The translations under genes and the position numbers were made by a program. A stretch of DNA of 59,338 nt, taken from NCBI GenBank assembly GCA_026225475.1, contig JAMFSU010000006.1, forward strand, positions 1 to 59,338, in the 5' to 3' direction. The notes under the pieces are model-generated. The model had not been told where the DNA came from. It did not search any database and saw only the letters and a program-made list of their open reading frames with translations. This document shows, piece after piece, positions 53,421 through 59,338 of the stretch (position 1 is the first letter of the stretch; each line of letters begins with the position of its first letter). The DNA is from Duganella sp. (GTDB taxonomy: Bacteria > Pseudomonadota > Gammaproteobacteria > Burkholderiales > Burkholderiaceae_D).

Positions 53421-55226
53421 GTGATTCCACAGTCGTTTATTCAGGATTTGCTCAACCGCGTCGATATAGTCGATGTGGTCGGTAAGTATGTGCAACTGAA
53501 AAAAGGCGGCGCCAATTTCATGGGCCTGTGCCCGTTTCACAATGAGAAATCGCCGAGCTTTACGGTCAGTCCGACCAAGCAGTTTTATCACTGCTTCGGT
53601 TGTGGTGCACACGGCACGGCCATCAATTTTCTGATTGAGTACTCGGGCGTTGGTTTTGTTGATGCCGTCAAGGATCTGGCTCAGGGTGTCGGCATGACCC
53701 TGCCCGATGTCGATGATCGCATTCCGCCGGCACAGCGCGCCGAGCAGCAAGCGCGCAGCATGGCCTTGACTGATGCGATGACGGCGGCGAGCGATTTTTA
53801 TCGCCAGCAATTGCGCGGTGCGCAGACCGCCGTAGCGTACTTGAAGGGCCGTGGCTTAAGTGGTGAAGTCGCCGCCAAGTTCGGACTCGGTTATGCGCCC
53901 GAAGGCTGGGATAGTTTGCGTGCCGTGTTTCCTGACTACGAGCTGGCCGCCCTGGTGGAAGCCGGTCTGGTAATCGACAAGAGTGAGGAAGAGGGTGGTC
54001 AGCGCATGGGGCGTAAGCGCTATGACCGTTTTCGAGATCGGGTGATGTTTCCGATCCGTAATACGAAAGGCCAGGTCATCGGTTTCGGCGGTCGTGTCAT
54101 GGATGGCGGTGAGCCCAAGTATTTGAATTCGCCGGAAACGCCACTATTTCAAAAGGGTAGTGAGCTGTACGGCTTGTTTGAAGCGCGTCAAGCTATTCGT
54201 GAAGCTGGCTATGTGCTGGTGACCGAAGGCTACATGGATGTGGTGGCGCTGGCGCAACTGGGTTTCCCGCAAGCAGTGGCAACCCTGGGGACGGCGTGTA
54301 CACCAATTCACGTGCAAAAGCTGTTGCGCCAGACCGATCAGGTGGTGTTTAGTTTTGACGGTGATACGGCCGGACGGCGCGCGGCGCGGCGGGCATTGGA
54401 TGCCTGTCTGGTGCATGCGTCGGACAACAAGATTATCAAGTTCCTGTTCTTGCCGCCCGAACACGATCCGGATAGTTATGTGCGCGAAATGGGCGCCGAA
54501 GCGTTTGAGCAGCAGGTGCGAGAAGCCATGCCCTTGTCGCAGTTCCTGATCAAGGAAGTCATTGGCGACAATGACATGAGTACGCCGGAAGGGCGCGCGC
54601 GGGCGCAATTCGATGCCAAGCCGATGTTGCAGGCCTTGCCGCCATCGTCGCTGCGGTTGCAGATCGTGCGCAGTCTGGCACAGGTCACGCAGACCACGCC
54701 CGGTGAGATTGAGAACTTGTTTGAACTTGCCAAACCAACCACGCAGCAGCCGCGCCGGGCGCCGCCGCCGAGGAGCAAGCGCATGGCACCGGTGGGGTTG
54801 GAGCGACAAGTGGTGCGCCTGCTGGTGGCGCATCCAGCGCTGGCGGCTGATCTGGATGAGGCAGCCTTGGCGGCAATTGGCCGGCTGGCGCCTGATCGTG
54901 CGCAAATGCTGACGCAATTGGTCGAGGTCAGTCGCAGCATGGGCGAGCAGGCCAATTTTGCCAGTCTGGTAGAGCATCTGCGGGATGCAGGCCCGGATTT
55001 TGATGTGCTGATCGCTGAAATCGCGGCCGAGACCGAGTCGGAATTTGATGTTGTCAGGCAGGAAATGGCGGGTGCCGTGCGGCAAACCAAGATGCGCCAG
55101 GTCGAAGATGAAATGCAGCAATTGGCCATTGGCGGCATGCGTGACGATGTCGCGCGTCAGCGCTATCGCGAGTTGATGCAACAAAAGGAATATCTGAAGC
55201 GATTGAGCGGCGCCGAATTCGGCTAG
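53421..55226 (+). CDS. dnaG: DNA primase DnaG
   Basis: DnaG synthesises RNA primers for replication. The 601-residue protein starts at a GTG (MIPQSFIQDLLNRVDIVDVV). The zinc finger is CPFHNEKSPSF followed by YHCFGCGAHG. The catalytic core has the RFRDRVMFPIRN motif, and the TOPRIM domain shows VTEGYMDVVAL and FSFDGDTAGRRAARRAL. The C-terminal helicase-binding part (~450-601) is helical. Only 24 bases separate it from yqeY. Length is normal. Confidence 0.97.
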   Translation: MIPQSFIQDLLNRVDIVDVVGKYVQLKKGGANFMGLCPFHNEKSPSFTVSPTKQFYHCFGCGAHGTAINFLIEYSGVGFVDAVKDLAQGVGMTLPDVDDRIPPAQRAEQQARSMALTDAMTAASDFYRQQLRGAQTAVAYLKGRGLSGEVAAKFGLGYAPEGWDSLRAVFPDYELAALVEAGLVIDKSEEEGGQRMGRKRYDRFRDRVMFPIRNTKGQVIGFGGRVMDGGEPKYLNSPETPLFQKGSELYGLFEARQAIREAGYVLVTEGYMDVVALAQLGFPQAVATLGTACTPIHVQKLLRQTDQVVFSFDGDTAGRRAARRALDACLVHASDNKIIKFLFLPPEHDPDSYVREMGAEAFEQQVREAMPLSQFLIKEVIGDNDMSTPEGRARAQFDAKPMLQALPPSSLRLQIVRSLAQVTQTTPGEIENLFELAKPTTQQPRRAPPPRSKRMAPVGLERQVVRLLVAHPALAADLDEAALAAIGRLAPDRAQMLTQLVEVSRSMGEQANFASLVEHLRDAGPDFDVLIAEIAAETESEFDVVRQEMAGAVRQTKMRQVEDEMQQLAIGGMRDDVARQRYRELMQQKEYLKRLSGAEFG

Positions 55227-55275
55227 CTGATGCCGTTGACGATAGCAAAAATGGCTGCGGTTTAGTAGTTGTAGC

Positions 55276-55303
55276 TTGATCTTGGGGGAATCTACCCTAT
55301 ATA
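55276..55303 (+). promoter_or_regulatory. Candidate internal promoter for rpoD
   Basis: TTGATC (55276-55281), 16 bases, and TATATA (55298-55303) lie in the 326-base gap between dnaG and rpoD. A separate TATTAT follows at 55307. A start here would leave a leader of ~240 bases containing two tiny ORFs (MKSE at 55387 and [10 protein letters not shown] at 55410). Confidence 0.45.
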
Positions 55304-55552
55304 TGGTATTATGTAGGGCTTTAATTCCGGCACGAAATAATCGTTACCGGTGAAAAAGATTCACTGAACCATCGGTCCATAGAGCAATGAAAAGCGAATG
55401 AGCTATTGCATGGACGTAAAGAGCAAGGGACGAAAGATTTAGGAACGTTGCGCGGGCGGCTCGTGTCTATTCGAGACGGGTTGCATGAAGTACATGGTTT
55501 GATTGGCGCAATGAGTGTAACTCACTTGGCAGTTGATTCTATGACAAATGCA

Positions 55553-58129
55553 ATGAAGAAAACCGCAAAAACTCCGGCACTTTCCGCTAAATCAACAAGT
55601 AGCAAACCGGCTGCCAAGCCGGCAAGTAAATCGCCCTCTGTTGCAACACGATCGGTCCCGAAGAAAACACCTGTTACTGAACCTTCTGGTAAGGTAACAG
55701 CTAATGCAGTAAAGGCGGTAAAGTCGCCAGCAACAGCTGCAACGTCAGCGCCGGCGAAACAATCCAGTGCCAAATCTGCTCCCAAGGCGGTTCGCGCTGC
55801 AGCGCCCGAAGTGACGAAAGCAGTAACCAAAGCGACTGTAACGCCTACAAAGAAGAACTTATCTCAAGCCGACGTGAAGTTGGCTTCTGTGCAATCGAAA
55901 GCTTCTGTGACAACCAAGAAACCTGAATTGAAAACCGTCAAGCCTGCCATTAAGGTCGCCGTCAAAGGCGAAGTCAAAGACGTCAGCGTCATGATCGCAC
56001 CGGGCGTGAGTCAAACGACCGATGCTGCCACGCTGGCTGCCATCGACACGTCTGGCTACATCCTGCCTAGCGTGAAGGTGCCTGGACGCCGTGGCCGCAA
56101 GCCGAAAGAGTTCCAGCCTGAGAACGACGAAATCGCCGCGTTGAACGCGGTTGAGCGCGCCGAACTGAAGGCTGTCGACAAAGCCAAAGCCAAGGATCGC
56201 AAGGCGAAAGAAAAGGCCTTGTTGAAAGATGCGTTTTCGTCCGATACCGAAGCGTCCGAAGAAGAGCTCGAACGGCGTCGGCAAAAGCTCAAGACACTGA
56301 TCAAGCAAGGTAAAGAGCGTGGTTTCCTGACTTTCTCGGAAATCAACGATCACTTGCCTGAAAACATCGTCGATCCAGAAGCGATCGAAGGCATCATCGG
56401 CACCTTCAACGACATGGGTATTGCGGTCTACGAACATGCGCCCGATGCCGAAACGCTGCTGCTGTCCGACAACGTGGCCAATGTGGCCAGCGATGACGAC
56501 GCCGAAGCCGCTGCCGAAGCTGCCTTGTCGACGGTCGACTCCGATTTTGGCCGCACCACGGACCCGGTCCGTATGTACATGCGTGAAATGGGTTCGGTCG
56601 AGTTGTTGACCCGCGAAGGCGAAATCGAAATCGCCAAGCGTATCGAAGATGGCCTCAAGGACATGATCCAGGCGATTTCTGCCTGCCCGACGACGATCGC
56701 CGAGATCCTGGTTGCCGCAGAAAAAATCTCCAAGGACGAAATCAAGGTCGATGAAATCGTTGACGGTCTGGTTGACCTGAGCGAAGGCGAGCCTGTCGTG
56801 GTGGTTGCTGCGTCCGAAGAAGAAGAAGAGGACGAAGAAGACGAAGAGGAAGAGGAAGAAGAAGAAGAAGAAAGCAATGCTTCTGGCGCTGCCGGCTTCT
56901 CGGCTGAGCAACTGGAACAGTTGAAGCGCGATGCGCTCGGCAAGTTCGCCACGATTTCGACTCAGTTCGACAACATGCGCAAAGCCTTTGAAAAGGAAGG
57001 CTATAACTCCAAGCCTTACGTCAAGGCACAAGAAATCATTTCCAACGAATTGCTTGGCATCCGTTTCACCGCCAAGGTTGTGGAAAAGCTGTGCGACACT
57101 TTGCGTGCACAAGTAGACCAGGTGCGTCAGATCGAGCGTCAAATCCTCGACGTTGCCGTCAACAAGTGCAACATGCCGCGCGCGCACTTCATCAAGGTAT
57201 TTCCTGGCAATGAAGTCAACCTCGACTGGGTCGATGGTGAAGTCAGCGCCAACCATGATTACAGCGCGGTGTTGAGCCGTAATGTGCCGACTATCAAGGA
57301 ACTGCAACAAAAACTGATTGACCTGCAAGCGCGCGTGGTGCTGCCACTGCCTGATCTGCGTGGTATCAACAAGAAGATGGGCGCCGGCGAGAAGAAGGCG
57401 CGCATGGCCAAGCGTGAAATGACCGAGGCCAACTTGCGTCTGGTGATTTCGATTGCCAAGAAGTACACCAACCGTGGTCTGCAATTCCTTGATCTGATCC
57501 AGGAAGGCAATATTGGTTTGATGAAGGCCGTTGACAAGTTTGAATACCGTCGCGGCTACAAATTCTCGACCTATGCGACATGGTGGATTCGTCAGGCTAT
57601 CACGCGCTCCATCGCCGATCAGGCGCGCACTATTCGTATTCCGGTGCACATGATCGAAACCATCAACAAGATGAATCGCATCTCGCGTCAAATCTTGCAG
57701 GAAACCGGTGCAGAACCTGACCCGGCTACTCTGGCAATCAAGATGGAAATGCCGGAAGACAAGATTCGCAAGATCATGAAGATCGCCAAGGAACCGATCT
57801 CGATGGAAACGCCGATCGGTGACGACGACGATTCGCATCTGGGCGACTTCATCGAAGACAACAACACATTGGCTCCGGCCGATGCGGCGTTGCATGCATC
57901 GATGCGCGGCGTGGTCAAAGACATCCTCGACTCACTGACGCCACGCGAAGCCAAAGTGCTGCGCATGCGTTTCGGTATCGAAATGTCGACCGACCACACC
58001 TTGGAAGAAGTCGGCAAGCAGTTTGACGTCACGCGTGAGCGCATTCGTCAAATAGAGGCAAAAGCGCTGCGTAAGCTGCGTCATCCATCTCGTTCCGACA
58101 AGCTCAAGAGCTTCCTGGAAGGTAATTAA
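55553..58129 (+). CDS. rpoD: RNA polymerase sigma factor RpoD (sigma-70)
   Basis: This is the housekeeping sigma factor. From the ATG at 55553 it has 858 residues; Met codons at 55541 and 55511 are alternatives and none has a good ribosome binding site. Residues 1-150 are an unusual Lys/Ala/Ser/Pro-rich extension resembling histone H1 tails. Region 1.1 starts at ~230 ([29 protein letters not shown]), 1.2 has [21 protein letters not shown], and the non-conserved region contains a run of about 19 mostly Glu residues. Regions 2-4 are canonical: [35 protein letters not shown], and [20 protein letters not shown]. It ends the operon and is followed by tRNA-Ile2. Confidence 0.97.
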   Translation: MKKTAKTPALSAKSTSSKPAAKPASKSPSVATRSVPKKTPVTEPSGKVTANAVKAVKSPATAATSAPAKQSSAKSAPKAVRAAAPEVTKAVTKATVTPTKKNLSQADVKLASVQSKASVTTKKPELKTVKPAIKVAVKGEVKDVSVMIAPGVSQTTDAATLAAIDTSGYILPSVKVPGRRGRKPKEFQPENDEIAALNAVERAELKAVDKAKAKDRKAKEKALLKDAFSSDTEASEEELERRRQKLKTLIKQGKERGFLTFSEINDHLPENIVDPEAIEGIIGTFNDMGIAVYEHAPDAETLLLSDNVANVASDDDAEAAAEAALSTVDSDFGRTTDPVRMYMREMGSVELLTREGEIEIAKRIEDGLKDMIQAISACPTTIAEILVAAEKISKDEIKVDEIVDGLVDLSEGEPVVVVAASEEEEEDEEDEEEEEEEEEESNASGAAGFSAEQLEQLKRDALGKFATISTQFDNMRKAFEKEGYNSKPYVKAQEIISNELLGIRFTAKVVEKLCDTLRAQVDQVRQIERQILDVAVNKCNMPRAHFIKVFPGNEVNLDWVDGEVSANHDYSAVLSRNVPTIKELQQKLIDLQARVVLPLPDLRGINKKMGAGEKKARMAKREMTEANLRLVISIAKKYTNRGLQFLDLIQEGNIGLMKAVDKFEYRRGYKFSTYATWWIRQAITRSIADQARTIRIPVHMIETINKMNRISRQILQETGAEPDPATLAIKMEMPEDKIRKIMKIAKEPISMETPIGDDDDSHLGDFIEDNNTLAPADAALHASMRGVVKDILDSLTPREAKVLRMRFGIEMSTDHTLEEVGKQFDVTRERIRQIEAKALRKLRHPSRSDKLKSFLEGN

Positions 58130-58134
58130 GTTTT

Positions 58135-58156
58135 GTTGAGGACTCCGGTCCTCAAC
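58135..58156 (+). terminator. Hairpin between rpoD and tRNA-Ile2
   Basis: GTTGAGGAC (58135-58143), a TCCG loop and GTCCTCAAC (58148-58156) form a stable perfect stem without T-run. It ends four bases before the tRNA and may mark an RNA processing site rather than a terminator. Confidence 0.5.
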
Positions 58157-58160
58157 ATCA

Positions 58161-58239
<79 letters not shown>

Positions 58240-58246
58240 GTACAGA

Positions 58247-58287
58247 AGCGGCTTAGCGCCTTATCGCGTTAGGCTGCTTTTTCTTTT
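58247..58287 (+). terminator. Intrinsic terminator after tRNA-Ile2
   Basis: A 13-bp stem with three wobble pairs (AGCGGCTTAGCGC at 58247-58259 against 58266-58278) is followed by TTTTTCTTTT. It ends the rpoD/tRNA transcript. Confidence 0.8.
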
Positions 58288-58379
58288 GCTGGGGGATTTT
58301 TTGACCAATTCACTCTGCCGCTGACCTCGATTTGTTGCATACTTTGTTCTGAGCGGTAAGACGCTCAGGTAACCAGCAG

Positions 58380-58408
58380 TTGCGCGACAACAATCGTCAA
58401 TGTATGCT
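58380..58408 (+). promoter_or_regulatory. Promoter of the leader peptide/kinase transcript
   Basis: TTGCGC (58380-58385), an exact 17-base spacer and TATGCT (58403-58408) resemble a sigma-70 promoter. The predicted start, 6-7 bases after the -10 box, falls on or next to the A of the leader ATG at 58415, so the leader peptide may be translated from a leaderless mRNA. A 13-base palindrome, ATGCTTTAAGCAT (58404-58416), overlaps the -10 box and the start. Confidence 0.5.
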
Positions 58409-58414
58409 TTAAGC

Positions 58415-58471
58415 ATGAACCAACCTCAAATCATTTCGATTATTCGCGCCGACCTATTTCCGGCGGGTTAG
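58415..58471 (+). CDS. 18-residue regulatory leader peptide
   Basis: The ORF encodes MNQPQIISIIRADLFPAG. Four of residues 6-10 are Ile, using AUC and AUU codons, and the peptide ends in Pro-Ala-Gly-stop. No Shine-Dalgarno is visible, which fits initiation directly at the mRNA 5' end. The last three codons and the stop (58460-58471) form one arm of the attenuator that follows. A ribosome stalled on the Ile codons would leave that arm free; one at the stop codon would cover it. The size, position and overlap match amino-acid-operon leader peptides or ribosome-arrest peptides. It is a prediction without experimental support. Confidence 0.6.
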   Translation: MNQPQIISIIRADLFPAG

Positions 58472-58534
58472 CTATCGACTTGAAGATGACGATAACCCGC
58501 CCAGAAGGCGGGTTTTTGCTTTCTGGGCATCTTC
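58462..58534 (+). promoter_or_regulatory. Attenuator with mutually exclusive stems upstream of the kinase gene
   Basis: Segment A (GGCGGGTTA, 58462-58470) can pair over nine bases with B (TAACCCGCC, 58493-58501). B can instead pair over eight bases with C (GGCGGGTT, 58507-58514), giving a five-base loop and a T-run: an intrinsic terminator. A third pairing, GCCCAGAA (58499-58506) with TTCTGGGC (58521-58528), and a fourth, GAAGATG (58482-58488) with CATCTTC (58528-58534), compete with the terminator and end one base before the kinase GGAG ribosome binding site. The layout is that of a translation-coupled attenuator. Confidence 0.7.
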
Positions 58535-58546
58535 GGAGAATTGAAT

Positions 58547-59065
58547 ATGCCACATAGAGGTAATGTCTTATCGCGCAAGGATGTTGTTCTTCATTTAGTC
58601 TGCGGAAAGATCGCGTCAGGTAAGTCGACACTGGCTGCCCAAGTGGCGCAAGGTGAAGGTGCAGTGCTGATCAGCGAGGATGTCTGGTTGTCTCGACTCT
58701 TTCCAGGGGAAATCCTGTCTGTTGCTGACTACGTCAGCCGCGCGACGCGTATCAAAGAGGTGCTATCTCTGCACGTAGAGGATGTTCTACGTGCAGGCAC
58801 GTCTATCGTACTGGACCTGCCGTTCAATACCGTCGAGTCTAGGTCGTGGGGCCGTGCGTTAGCAACACGTGTTCAATGTGACCATCGACTGCACTATCTG
58901 GACGTATCGGATACCGTGTGCAAGGCACGTCTGCGACGTAGGAACGAAGCAGGCGAGCATCCATTCCAGACCACCGAAGAGCAATTCGACTACATCAGCA
59001 GCTTTTTCTGCCCGCCGAATTCCGCTGAGAATCTCGACGTCGTGCTTCATGCCGAATTCACATGA
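58547..59065 (+). CDS. P-loop kinase/AAA_33-type ATP-binding protein
   Basis: This is a 172-residue cytoplasmic protein. The ATG at 58547 has GGAG eight bases upstream; a TTG two codons earlier is ignored. Walker A is VCGKIASGKSTLAAQ at ~19-33, followed by LISEDVWLSRLF, where an Asp follows the strand as in small-molecule kinases. The IVLDLPFNTVESRSWGRAL segment is Walker-B-like, and the LID region reads CKARLRRRNEAGEHPFQTTEEQFDYIS. The fold is that of zeta-toxin/chloramphenicol-phosphotransferase/AAA_33 kinases. I recall similar uncharacterised proteins in other proteobacteria. The substrate is unknown; the leader suggests induction by a translation-related stress or antibiotic. It lies between a tRNA gene and an IS end. 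Confidence 0.8.
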   Translation: MPHRGNVLSRKDVVLHLVCGKIASGKSTLAAQVAQGEGAVLISEDVWLSRLFPGEILSVADYVSRATRIKEVLSLHVEDVLRAGTSIVLDLPFNTVESRSWGRALATRVQCDHRLHYLDVSDTVCKARLRRRNEAGEHPFQTTEEQFDYISSFFCPPNSAENLDVVLHAEFT

Positions 59066-59256
59066 GCAGATTGCCGGCCGATAGCGACTGCTCTTGGCCG
59101 AGACCGTGTAAAAACGCTGACTCCGTCAAGGGAGCCGATATTCCGGCCATTTTAACGCGACCTCGTTGTAGATAGAGGGCCCTGCAAACGCGATGGTGCT
59201 TTTCCTTGGTTGAGGAAGTCGCCGCCGCCAAACACATCTCCTGACGCTAAAAGCGC
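59066..59256. other. Gap containing the probable edge of an insertion sequence
   Basis: No gene is seen. The downstream transposase fragment ends at 59257, so the element's terminal inverted repeat should lie within this gap, probably near GTGTAAAAACGC at about 59107-59118. The other end is outside the window, so it cannot be confirmed. Confidence 0.4.
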
Positions 59257-59338
59257 CTATGCGCTCATCACCTTCATCAATGCCCCCACGCCGAGTATAT
59301 TGATCATCCGTTTCATGTTGTATGCCAGGACATGCAAG
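59257..59338 (-). mobile_element. Transposase C-terminus, IS1182/IS4-like (cut by window end)
   Basis: On the minus strand the frame enters from beyond base 59338 and ends with LHVLAYNMKRMINILGV, GALMKVMSA and a stop. The pattern L-A-Y-N-M-K-R-M-I-x-I-L-G is the recurrent C-terminus of IS1182-like (DDE) transposases. Only about 26 codons are visible, so family and integrity are uncertain. Confidence 0.7.

Noticed and set aside
55859..57895. A 678-codon open frame on the minus strand antisense to rpoD
   Set aside because: It mirrors the rpoD codon structure; its residues are low-complexity or His/Gln/Arg-rich with no family motif and no ribosome binding site. Long antisense frames are common in genes with this codon bias.

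Overview
The window reads as a chromosomal segment of a betaproteobacterium, most likely Burkholderiales and close to Oxalobacteraceae. The reasons are the gene content and order (amiC-tsaE next to queG, rpsU-yqeY-dnaG-rpoD, an AddAB pair, ybiB next to tsaD), the DUF637-type CdiA/FhaB tail, and the very long lysine/alanine-rich N-terminus of RpoD. Genus assignment is inference; no 16S gene is present.

Layout. Positions 1-4.3 kb hold the 3' end of a contact-dependent inhibition (CDI) locus: the C-terminal part of a giant CdiA/FhaB exoprotein, a candidate immunity gene, a displaced (orphan) CdiA-CT toxin plus immunity pair, and the remnant of a third toxin tail. A small unknown gene and an elongator-type tRNA-Met follow. 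From 5 to 18 kb nearly everything is on the minus strand: miaA, mutL, three methyl-accepting chemotaxis proteins (MCPs) and a PAS/GAF/GGDEF/EAL protein, with dedA on the plus strand. From 18 to 26 kb come amiC-tsaE, queG, and a carboxylate-sensing group (DctS/DctR-like two-component system, AEC permease, divergent TRAP binding protein DctP without DctQM). From 26 to 33 kb there is DNA repair and housekeeping: a VOC protein, ogt, xerD, ybaK, plsY, a Tat-exported FAH-fold protein, tsaD, ybiB and a small HTH-like protein. From 34 to 42 kb: an MHYT/GGDEF/EAL protein, a MATE pump, a GT39-like membrane transferase, rpmE2, rho and trxA. From 42 to 52.4 kb: addB-addA, a CPA2 antiporter coupled to ybdK, and an HI0933-like flavoprotein. 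From 52.5 to 58.2 kb is the macromolecular synthesis operon rpsU-yqeY-dnaG-rpoD followed by tRNA-Ile2(CAU). The last kilobase holds a P-loop kinase gene with an elaborate leader, then the end of an insertion sequence.

Most striking observations. (1) The kinase gene at 58.5 kb is preceded by a predicted promoter whose start would fall on the AUG of an 18-residue, isoleucine-rich leader peptide. The end of this peptide overlaps one arm of a set of mutually exclusive RNA stems: a 9-bp antiterminator, an 8-bp intrinsic terminator with a T-run, and two further downstream stems next to the ribosome binding site. This has the geometry of an attenuator controlling an uncharacterised kinase. (2) The CDI locus carries an orphan toxin/immunity cassette of the CdiA tRNA-nuclease type and a third toxin remnant, both entering at the same GGGGCAAAT junction. 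(3) Smaller points include a C-rich, G-poor rho leader, an unusual Tat-exported FAH-family protein, an orphan DctP next to DctSR/AEC, a degenerate MHYT sensor, and two intergenic candidate small RNAs.

Functionally the window is rich in tRNA-related functions (miaA, queG, tsaE, tsaD, ybaK and two CAU-anticodon tRNAs) and in signalling (three MCPs, two c-di-GMP enzymes, one two-component system). All assignments come from reading sequence motifs without database searches.
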